Below, piece after piece: positions 24,369-35,200 of a stretch of DNA of 64,000 nt. Source of the DNA: Argopecten irradians (lineage: Eukaryota > Mollusca > Bivalvia > Pectinida > Pectinidae); NCBI RefSeq assembly GCF_041381155.1, contig NC_091135.1, positions 47,729,086 through 47,793,085 of the forward strand. The letters are read 5' to 3'. How positions within the stretch are numbered: the first letter of the stretch is position 1; each line of letters begins with the position of its first letter. The notes under the pieces were generated by a model. That model worked only from the letters and a program-made list of their open reading frames with translations, had not been told where the DNA came from and searched no databases. The position numbers were made by a program, and so were the translations under genes.

Positions 24369-25364
24369 AAACAAGATGGCGGCTGTGGCGGCCATCTTTG
24401 ATTTCGGATCAACCCGAAAAATAACAATACTTTGTCGGGACTATGTCAGGATCATTTCATGCAAGTTTCAGCCAAATCGCACCGGTAGAACTTGAGAAGA
24501 AGTTCAAAATGTGTTTTCAAGATGGTGGCTGTGGCGGCCATCTTGGATTTTGGATCGACCCGAAAAATAACAACACTTTGTCGAAACCATGTCAGGATCA
24601 TTTCATGCAAGTTTCAGCCAAATCGCACTTGTAGAACTTGAGAAGAAGTTCAAAATGTGTTTTCAAGATGGCGGCTGTGGCGGCCATCTTGGATTTTGGA
24701 TCGACCCGAAAAATAACAACACTTTGTCGGGACCATGTCAGGATCATTTCATGCAAGTTTCAGCCAAATCGCACCGGTAGAACTTGAGAAGAAGTTCAAA
24801 ATGTGTTTTCAAGATGGCGGCTGTGGCGGCCATCTTGGATTTCGGATCGACCCGCAAAATAACAACACTTTGTCGGGACCATGTCAGGATCATTTTTTAT
24901 GCAAGTTTCAGCCAAATCGCACTTGTAGAACTTGAGAAGAAGTTCAAAATGTGTTTTCAAGATGGCGGCTGTGGCGGCCATCTTGGATTTCGGATCGACC
25001 CAAAAAATAACAACACTTTGTCGGGACCATGTCAGGATCATTTCATGCAAGTCTCAGCCAAATCGCACTGGTAGAACTTGAGAAGAAGTTCAAAATGTGT
25101 TTTCAAGATGGCGGCTGTGGCGGCCATCTTGGATTTCGGATCGACCCGAAAAATAACAACACTTTGTCGGGACCATGTCAGGATCATTTCATGTAAGTTT
25201 CAGCTCAATCCCACTGGTCAAACTTGAGAAGAAGATTGAAATGTGAAAAGTTTACGGACGGCGGACGGCGCACGGCGGACGGTGGACGGCGCACGGCGCA
25301 CGACGACGGACGAAGCATGATGACTATAGGTCATCCTGACCCTTCGGGTCAGATGACCTAAAAA
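24369..25364 (-). mobile_element. Family-B repeat-filled element, copy B1
   Basis: About six tandem monomers of 146-147 bp start with CAAGATGGCGGCTGTGGCGG at about 24372, 24518, 24665, 24811, 24958 and 25105. They are followed by a GGACGG/GCACGG-rich run and a right-hand end that in reverse reads TTTTTAGGTCATCTGACC with a nested hairpin (CTGACCC-GAA-GGGTCAG, then GACCTA). That is the same 5' architecture as the element at 59064. The other end (expected palindrome plus CTCTTGTT) is missing here, so the copy is truncated or the end has decayed. Confidence 0.75.
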
Positions 25365-25673
25365 TATCTGTGCAACACTTGTAAGTCTAGATCTATGGAT
25401 TTTACCTCTGTCTTTTATTAGTTATGTGTATTGTGTAAGAGATATTGACATACCTGGCATCTTGGTACATAAGATGACATTCCCTTGTCTATAGACAATA
25501 ATTGTGAGCTTATCAATGGTGTAGCATCCAACACCGTATCTTTCATATTAATCTTCAAAATAGTCACAAGTCATTTGCTTTGAAGGATTTTGTCCATATT
25601 AAATGTAAGTCTACAGTATCCCATGATGAGTAAACAATTTGGTATATACACTTTGTGTCTGGCATGCCCAACA

Positions 25674-26140
25674 TACTGTAAACCAGCTTTTATTCGTGGC
25701 TATTAAATCTCGCGAATTATTTTCAAAACAAGTTCACTGAGATCAACTTTCACGAAACAGACGAAAGTTCAACATTCATTTGCTACTTCTCGGAAACTTC
25801 GACACTTCCAGGCCGGCTTTTTGAAACGGACTATAGCCTTTTACGAGCCTATGTGTGTGTACGTACGAGTGTAAATTCCTATGCAAGCAGATATGACAGA
25901 ATAGAACTCCCACACAAATTAACAATAGAACCTGCTAGTCTTGGCGAAGATCAGTATGCGTTAAGTTTTCTTTGGAAACATATACGTTTCCATATGCTAA
26001 AAATGATACAATAAATAAGTAATGAAGTAACCTACAGTTCATATCTATAATAATTTGCGGAGATTAACTTTAGTGAATTTTAGTTGATCGAGAAATTGGA
26101 GGAAGTAAATTGCACCCAAATAAAAGTTGGCTTACAGTAT
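25674..26140. mobile_element. MITE with TACTGTAA(A/G)CCA termini
   Basis: The left end is TACTGTAAACCAGCTTTTAT and the right end is ATAAAAGTTGGCTTACAGTA, imperfect inverted repeats of about 20 bp around 467 bp with no coding capacity. A related lone terminus (ACTGTAAGCCAATTTATTTT) lies at about 58782-58802. Confidence 0.75.
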
Positions 26141-26173
26141 CAGTAAGAGTTAGCTTCTATATGCACTGAAATG

Positions 26174-26212
26174 ACCAGGTGAGCGATTCTGGCCCTCCGA
26201 GACTCTTGTTTA
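26174..26212 (+). mobile_element. Lone 3' end of a family-C element
   Basis: CCAGGTGAGCGATTCTGGCC followed by a decayed palindrome and CTCTTGTTTA matches the 3' terminus of the family-C element at 37712-37749. No array or 5' end is attached. The sequence on to 27145 shows no other feature. Confidence 0.65.
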
Positions 26213-27149
26213 TGGTGCTATTTGTTTGACTGTTAATGTGTCTCTCCACACTGTATAACACCTGTTGTAGTGTTGTGCTAAGATAATAGATCATAGAGTA
26301 ACATTCCACTATGAGAAGTTTTATATCATGATATTTATAGAAAGTTTTTTCCATTAAAATTTACAATACATGTTGACAATTTTTGTTGTATTTGACAAGA
26401 CTTGGCAGAAATCACAGAAACCCAAATTGCAACCGGAGTCGGGTTAAATATAATGGCAGTGCCTCCAACTTTCTGAATGTACTTTTCATCACGATTAAAT
26501 TACAGGGCGTAAGTTTGGCTTAATGATATACATTTATTTCATTACATCTGACGTCAGACTGAAATGAATATTGAATTGGCATGACTTGTTACATAATTTA
26601 ACCTTTGGAAATATTTATTTGATGTTTTGTTGAATGTTCAAAAAGAGGTGGTTAGGCTAATAATTTTCAGATCACAATAAAATAATTCCTTGTTCAGAAA
26701 ACTAAGTCTGAATAAAACATGCTTACAACAAATTCATTGTTGAAAGAGAGGGGGAGGTAGTAATTTTTATTCCCCCGTTCATTTAAAATGTTTTTAATAT
26801 GTGAGCAAACTATGCTGAAGCTGTAACAAAGTGATTTCATTGGTATCCAGAAGCTTATTATAACTGTGTTTTACTGGAATACAGATTTAACGTAAGATAT
26901 AATCATAGGTTTTGCAGCAAATGAGAAATGAAAATTTCATTAATCAAATAATTAAGCTGATCACCTTTTAAACAACCAGTCCTAATGTTTATTGATACTG
27001 TGATAGGTAAAATCAGTAAGGCCGTGCCAGGTTTGACATCAAAAGCTAGAGGAAAACCTGTGATCTCGAGTCCACCCATCTGGCGGGCTAGTGTTAAAAC
27101 AACTTAACCAAAATACCATTTGGCTATGATAGAATATCTATAGAATCAC

Positions 27150-28502
27150 CTTAACCATTCAGCCAATGTCACCCTGATGTGAAAGGCTTGTAGTAGAATG
27201 TTGGTCAGATTTATTTTAACCATTGCAATGTGACCCTGAGGTGATTGGCTTGTGTTAGAATGTCATGTCACCTTAACCATTCAGTCAATGTGACCCTGAG
27301 GTGGATGGCTTGTAGTAGAATGTTGGTCAGCTTATTTTAACCATTGCAATGTGACCCTGAGGTGGATGGCTTGTGGTAGAATGTCAGGTCACCTTAACCA
27401 TTCAGTCAAAGTGACCCTGAGGTGGATGGTTTGTGGTAGAATGTCAGGTCACCTTAACCATTCAGTCAAAGTGACCCTGAGGTGGATGGCTTGTGGTAGA
27501 ATGTCAGGTCACCTTAACCATTCAGTCAAAGTGACCCTGAGGTGGATGGTTTGTGGTAGAATGTCAGGTCACCTTAACCATTCAGTCAAAGTGACCCTGA
27601 GGTGGATGGTTTGTGGTAGAATGTCAGGTCACCTTAACCATTCAGTCAAAGTGACCCCGAGGTGGATGGTTTGTGGTAGAATGTCAGGTCACCTTAACCA
27701 TTCAGTCAAAGTGACCCTGAGGTGGATGGTTTGTGGTAGAATGTCTGGTCACCTTAACCATTCAGTCAAAGTGACCCCGAGGTGGATGGCTGGTGGTAGA
27801 ATGTCAGGTCACCTTAACCATTCAGTCAAAGTGACCCCGAGGTGGATGGCTTGTGGTAGAATGTCAGATCACCTTAACCATTCAGTCAAAGTGACCCCGA
27901 GGTGGATGGCTTGTGGTAGAATGTCAGGTCACCTTAACCATTCAGTCAAAGTGACCCTGAGGTGGATGGCTTGTGGTAGAATGTCAGGTCACCTTAACCA
28001 TTCAGTCAAAGTGACCCTGAGGTTGATGGCTTGTGGTTGAATGTCAGGTCACCTTAACCATTCAGTCAAAGTGACCCTGAGGTGGACGTCTTGTGACAGA
28101 ATAACAGGACACCTTAAACATTCAGCCAATGTCACCCTGAGGTGAAAGGCCTGTAGTAGAATGTCAGGTCACCTTAACCATTCAGTCAAAGTGACCCTGA
28201 GGTGGATGGTTTGTGGTAGAATGTCAGGTCACCTTAACCATTCAGTCAAAGTGACCCTGAGGTGGATGGTTTGTGGTAGAATGTCAGGTCACCTTAACCA
28301 TTCAGTCAAAGTGACCCTGAGGTGGATGGTTTGTGGTAGAATGTCAGGTCACCTTAACCATTCATTCAAAGTGACCCTGAGGTGGATGGTTTGTGGTAGA
28401 ATGTCTGATCACCTTAACCATTCTGTCAAAGTGACCCCGAGGTGGATTGCTTGTGGTAGAATGTCAGGTCACCTTAACCATTCAGTCAAAGTGACCCTGA
28501 GT
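27150..28502 (+). repeat. 60-bp minisatellite, about 22 units
   Basis: The unit contains ACCTTAACCATTCAGTCAAA, GTGACCCTGAGGTGGATGG and TTGTGGTAGAATGTCAGGTC. The period is 60 bp and most units from 27350 to 28040 and 28160 to 28500 differ at few sites. Units at the left edge (27150-27350) and one at 28080-28160 are diverged, as expected if homogenisation acts mainly inside the array. Because 60 is a multiple of three, long open frames arise by default; I do not call a protein. Confidence 0.95.
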
Positions 28503-28504
28503 GG

Positions 28505-29207
28505 CCCAATAGGTAAACTTATTCTTGCATGATTTGGCTGTGGAAAACATTTTGCATTACCATGTTGGGGGAAAAAGGTCAATTGGGTTAAATTACACAC
28601 CGTTTTGTTCTTGTTAAACATCTTTCTGAATTTGGTATAGAAATAAATTGTACACTCATGCCACAACCACCTGTTATCAAGTCACTATTTAAAAAAAAAA
28701 AACATTTCTAGGTACAGTAACACCTGTCTTAGCAACTATTTCTGTATAAAGACCACTTTTCCTGGGTCCCAAATGACCAACATAATTCAATCTGTGTATT
28801 TAATAAGACCAAATGGCTATAAAAACATTTTTCCTATGCTCCATGCACTTGGTGTTTTGAATGTTCTGAATGTATAAGAAATCTAGTCACAAGAGAATGG
28901 GTTTGACTGGCCTATGTAAATGGCTGTTGGTGCCTATAGATAATAGAAACTCTGATTTTATGTCAGTTGGTTTAATAAAGGAAGTAATACTTGACAATAA
29001 GAGTTACAAGGTCACAATGAAACAGAGAATGTAAATGATGTAACCGTCGTCAACCAGCCAAGTAGTCTTTATAACTGCTATACAGATCCAATCAGACAGT
29101 CCACATTCAGAAAATGATTCTACTGATTTCCTTGTCTGCTACACCAAAGTCAAATAATGAGAACAAAATATTAAATAGTCCATAGTGAGAGTAGATTCTA
29201 TAACAGA
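28505..29207 (-). other. Region downstream of PFDN4
   Basis: Contains the PFDN4 3' UTR, which I cannot delimit, and otherwise unremarkable AT-rich sequence. Confidence 0.4.
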
Positions 29208-32200
29208 TCAGGAATCGTCATCAGCTTCGAGGTTTATGTTATTTCCAAACTTGGCGTAAAGTTCGACTTTCAGGTCCTGTAGGATTTGTTTATGGACCTC
29301 GCACTGTGAGTCGAGGTCTTTCATCTCTTCCTGAACACGCTCCTTGGCCTTCTCCAACATCTCCCCCGTGGTCTCCGAATTCAGACTCACAAACACCTCT
29401 CCTATCTGGTAAGTATCACTCAGTCAAGGATAAATTGGCTTTGGTCAGTAATGTTTAAAAATTACTTGTTTTCTGTTGGCTATTGTCGGTATTCCATGGT
29501 TGATTGCACTACTTTATGCATCAATGCTACACTTATCACAAATGTAGTCAATCAGCAGGGTCTACGAAAATGCTATTGGAAAAATTATCAATTACTTATC
29601 ATTTGTAAAACGTGAAAGAAGTGAAACTAACATTCCTCATTTGATATTCTTGATGTGTAATTTACAGCACTTTTAGCTATTTTAATTTACAAGTATCCAT
29701 CTTTTCATCTATCTGATTTGTAAAAGACAAATGTTCACTTTACACTACAGTACTCTCCAATCTTATGACCTACTTATTTATTATTAATTACTCTTATGGT
29801 TTAATTCATGAATATTTTACATATATCTAATTAAAAGGACAATTCAGTCTAAGACTACATTAAAATTTGCATACATGTATATATCGGAAACAAACCAGTT
29901 CTAATAGAAATAAGATTAGTTGGTTTTACTGTGATATGCCAGAAAAGCCGACTGTAGTGAAATGTATATGAAATGTTCACACTCGCTTGCTGTCCACCTT
30001 TACACATTGTGGTCGGACGTCTTGTATGCCGAACCCTGGCCCTTACCAGTGTAGTAAAAAAGTTTTTGTCTAGCACTACTCAAATTGCTCTTACAGTTGT
30101 GTGTTGATGTTATTCGGTGCATGTTCTTATCTAAATACAATTTCACCAAATCCTCAGTGGTTATGTATTGCATTTGATTAACGTTCCTGACTTTGGCTCG
30201 GGTATGGGTACAACATACATTTTATACCTGCTTAATCGTATTGACCAACGATTTGGAATTTCAATAGTGTCAATCAAAATACTTAACAATGTCGTGAAAT
30301 TTGTCAATATTTCTTGTTCATAAGGAATAAAGAACCATACATTTATGTCATATTTGCTTTGTGGTTATGTAACAAAATTATCCTTATTGAATTGCTCCTT
30401 TAAGCTTTTCTGGTCTGAAGTGATAGTATGAACAGTATATAAAGGATATGGAATGGCACCATCTTCGTCCTCAAGCATCAGTATTTCATCTGCAGCATCT
30501 TCCAGGTTCTGTAACTCTTTCTGTTTAGGTAAATAGAAACAAAACAATTAATAAGTCCTTCAAACAAGAGGCCCATGGGCCTTAACGGTCATCTGACTCA
30601 TTGCACAAAACAACAAAGTCACAGTATAAAGTATTGGTTAAAGATTAATATAAACAATACGAGGAACTCCTTAGTTGAATATGTAAGTTTCTGAAATAGG
30701 TAAATGTCATTTGTTGAACAAACTTGGTAGCCCTTCATCCATATATGGTTGTAACCCATTTATGGATTAATATAAGGAGGAGTCAGATTTTAAAGCCAAA
30801 TTTCAGCAAAGCTTCCATTTTGGACATCCGCAGTACTATCCCCATGGGTCTTAGCTCGGTCCTTTATAAAATATGATTGTCCTCACCTGAAGTTCCCCCT
30901 TCTGAATCAATTAAAACCCCTATAGACCAATTTTCCTTGAGATCGGAGACTGAAACCTGAAAACAGGAAGTGGGTCAGCGGCCATCTTGGAATACTAAAA
31001 TCTTCACGAAAACGTTTGCATGTTGTTCGCATCAATTTAAACCCCTATAGACTAATTTTCATTGAGAACAGAGACCGAAACCTGAAAACAGGAAGTGGGC
31101 CAGCTAAAATTAAGAAAATTTGCCCTTTTGGGGCCCCACCCCTCAGCCCCTAGGGGTCGGACCAGACTCATTTATATAAAATATGATTGTCCTTCCCCAA
31201 TGATGTTTCACACCAAATATGGATGAAATTCATCCAAGGATGAAGGAGGAGTAGGATTTAAAAGCTTAAATTAAGAAAATTTCCCCTTTTGGGGCCCCGC
31301 CCCTCTGCCTCTAGGGGTCGGACCTATCTCATTGATATAAAATATGATTGTCCATCCCCAATGATGTTTCACACCAAATATGGATGAAATCCATTCAAGG
31401 ATGAAGGAGGAGTAGGATTTTAAAGCTAAAATTAAGAAAATTTCCCCATTTGGGGCCCCACCCCTCAGCCCCTAGGGGTCGGACCAGGCTCATTTATATA
31501 AAATATGATTGTCCTTCCCAAATGATATTTTACACCAAATATAGATGAAATCCATCCAAGGATGAAAGAGGAGTAGGATTTTAAAGCTTAAATTAAGAAA
31601 ATTTCCCCATTTGGGGCCCCACCCCTCAGCCCCTAGGGGTTGGACCAGGCTCATTTATATAAAATATGATTGTCCTTCCCCAATGATATTTCACACCAAA
31701 TATAGATGAAATCCATCCAAGGATGAAGGAGGAGTAGGATTTTAAAGCTTAAATTAAGAAAATTTGCCCTTTTGGGGCCCCACCCCTCAGCCCCTAGGGG
31801 TCGGACCAGGCTCATTTATAAAAAATATGATTGTCCTCCCCCAATGATGTTTCACACCAAATATGGATGTAATCCGCTCAAGGGTTAAGGAGGAGTAGGC
31901 TTTTGTATAAATAGTCTTACGCACGACGCACGGCGGACGGCGCACGGCGGACGGCGCACGACGACGGACAAAACACGATGACAATAGGTCATCCTGACCT
32001 TTGGTCAGATGACCTAAAAACTTAATTCAGATAAACACCTCAGTCTAAATCTAGTGCACTATATTCTTGTCTCCTTGATCACACAAGTCCAAGCTAGGGC
32101 TATGTTAAATCTCAATGTAATATGAAAAGACCCAATCTTTACTTCTTGAAGAAGTTGTCATCGATATAAACACACATAATTTTGGTAATTCCTTAAAGCA

Positions 32201-35200
32201 TTTGTTGATGTTAAAGCAATTTTGCATTGCAATAAAATTAAACATCTTTATTCTTATACTGGTAAAAACTAGAAAGACAACAGCATAAAAAAATACATTT
32301 TAGATATTGGATTTGAATTAAAGCTTGACAACATCATTATAATACCCACGATATTCATATCTTTATTTTGTATTACATGTGATTATGCCCTGAGAGCAAA
32401 AACACCTGTCAAAAGTTAAATGCTATGATGAACCTTTTTATGCCTACAAACCTTTTTGTTTTCCTGTTCATCCCTCAAGTCCTGGAGTCGGGCATTATTG
32501 CGGGCGAATTTGTTAATCTTTTGCTGGTCTTGGTATGTGACCTGTGTGTCTGTATCCTGTATAATGAAAAGATATTTAGTAAAATGAAGGGAAAGCTATA
32601 TGTAGCAGCATTGGGACTGGTAAAATCATTAACTACTTCGAAGTACATGATCAAGTAATTTGTAATGGTGTTGAGATTGAACATTGATTAATTATATTTA
32701 AATGCTAAACATTCTCGTATATATCCTGATTCCTGTTGCAAATGATTTATTGGTGAGCTTTCCTGTCCTGATTTCAATCATTACGGCAGCAATACAGTGC
32801 ATCAATATACATCGTAAATTGTAGTGTTGATTCGGAATCAGTTGCAATTTTATTATCGATCATCAGTTTTGCGTAACCAATCAATTTGATTAAAATCGAT
32901 TGGGTCCCACTGAAGACTGTGTACGTTTTCCAGAAAAATCGTACAAACATTCTTCTACACATGTTGCCATCTTCTCAGGTCGATTATTTCCTTTTCACAA
33001 AAAAAAAAATCATACTCCTCTGAACGTGTATATTACTATGTATGCATATGTGCACTTCAATTTGTTTAGCACTTGATGCTTGAAATGATACAAGCGAAAA
33101 CCACCACACAAGCGATTGATTATGATAAGTTTTCTATGCCACTTCTTGCTAATTATACACTTTTGTTTATACCTATGCAGGCCAATGCCGACGAAACTCT
33201 ATTACAAATTTCTTACTTGATTAATTGGTAAACCACCCCAAACCAACAATATTCGTCAAACTTGATTAATCGGAACACCACTAGTAAATTGTGTAAACTC
33301 TGGAAATGGAAAGTTATAGAACTGATCTGGAATGATTATCGAGGCCAACACGAGACAGCTGAATTTGTTCGTAAACTCTCTCCCAAGTACTAGCGTTCCT
33401 TTATATTTTAGTAGCCTCTATAGCTAAATGGATTTTTACCCGAGATTCTGCAGGTAGCTAAATTCTTTACAGACTGACTGATTATATACCTATTTTAGTT
33501 TAAATGTTGATAATGAAAAAAAAAACGCTCTGTCTCAATGGACCAAACCTTGAAATTGGACAATAATAACTTAAAAAGACATGTGACAGACTGATTTCAG
33601 TGCAATTGTAATTAATAAGGGCGCAGCTCTTCGTGCCACAAAGTGCAAAGCACTTCTAAGGTAACAGATACACGAAAATATAAGATAAAGAGATCCCAGA
33701 GGGATCTTGGCGCCCACCTAAGAACGATCTTTGTCTGACAAAGGAAAGAGGGATCTTTTCTCTGCTTTTCAAGCTTTTACTACATATTACGACACATGAA
33801 ATTTGAGAAAGATCCTTTGACTACTTTCTGAGATATATAACAGTAACAAACTTCAATTATCAAAATCCAAGATGGCTACCTGTCGGCCATCTTATTCACC
33901 GATCGGTCCTAAAATGCAATATGCACAACTAGACCCCTAGAAGAACCTGCACATACAATTTGAGACAGATCCCTTCAGTACATTCTTAGACATAGCAGAA
34001 AAAAACTTCAATTGTCAAAATCCAAGATGGCGTCCTGTCGGCCATCTTGTTCACCGATCAGTACCAAAATGCAATATGCATAACCAGGGACCTAGGGGAA
34101 CCTGCACATGAAATTTGAGACAGATCCCTTCAGTACTTTCTACGAAATAGTGGTAACAAGCTTCAACTATCAAAATCCAAGATGGCGTCCTGTCGGCCAT
34201 CTTGTCCACCAGCACAACTAGACCCCTAGGGGAACATGCACATGCAATTTGATACAGATCCCTTCAGTACTTTCTGAGAAATACTGGTAACAAGCTTTAA
34301 CTATCAAAATCCAAGATGGCGGCCTGTCGGACATCTTGTTCATCAATCAGTCCCAAAATGCAATATGCTCAACTAGGCCCCCAGTGGAACCTGCACATGC
34401 AATTTGAGACAGATCCCTTCAGTGCTTTCTGAGAAATAGCTGTAACAAACTTCAATTGTCAAAATCCAAGATGGCGGCCTGTCGGCCATCTTGTTTATCG
34501 ATCGGTCCCAAAATGCAATATGCACAACTAGGGCCCTAGCCAAACCTGTACATGAAATTTGAGAAAGATCCCTTAAATACATTCAGAGAAATAGCAGTAA
34601 CAAACTTTAACTATCAAAATCCAAGATGGCTGCCTGGCGGCCATTTTGTTGACCGATTGGTCCCAAAATACAATATGCACAACTAGGGCCCTAGGGGAAC
34701 CTACATATGAAATTTGAGAAACATCCCTTCAGTACTTTCTGAGAAATAGCGGTAACAAGAATTGTTAACGGACAGAAGGACGGACGGAAGGACGGACCAC
34801 GGACAAAAAGCGATTTGAATAGCCCACCATCTGTTGATGGTGGGCTAAAAAACACAATCTTCAAAATTCAATCCTACACACTGACAGCTTCAGTTTGCGG
34901 CCGCCATTTTGTCATACATATGGGGAGGTTGTGCATTGCTCCGGTACTGCTCTCCCCAGTAGATATATATTTAAATAATCCAAATGCATAACAGGAGTAA
35001 TTAAACATTTTTTTTTTATTATTTTCTAAATAATATTAATAACACTTTAAAAGCTATTGAAAGCAGTTAAAGCGAAGATGAGCACAAGGAATCATGACGT
35101 CACATAACGTCAACAAATGGCGCGATATCATAGGATTTGCATACGCGGCACTCCAGGCCTTGAATGGACACAGAGAAATACGAAACTTGAGTTCATTTCT

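Noticed and set aside
24443-25074. Short frames (MSGSFHASFSQIA-type) in the B1 array
   Set aside because: They are repeated non-coding monomers; the frame closes in each 146-bp unit.
27351-28532. Plus-strand repeat protein of 229 and 123 codons
   Set aside because: Explained by a 60-bp minisatellite without a stop in one frame; no start context, no partner exons and a broken unit at 28080-28160.
30434-30520. PFDN4 exon 3 ending at a GTTCAT donor, with the exon 4 acceptor at CCAG (29406)
   Set aside because: It gives IPYPLYTIGEVF with two residues that do not fit the family and uses a poor donor; the U12 AT-AC choice gives IPYQIGEVF and exactly 134 aa.
32921-32955. Alternative PFDN4 exon 1 starting MATC on the minus strand
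   Set aside because: The donor is weak and the peptide does not resemble the family; 39466-39443 gives MAATMKNA with a good GTGCGT donor.
16165-34860. CRISPR-like reading of the regular arrays
   Set aside because: The whole unit repeats with no unique spacers and the context is an animal genome; these are tandem satellites.
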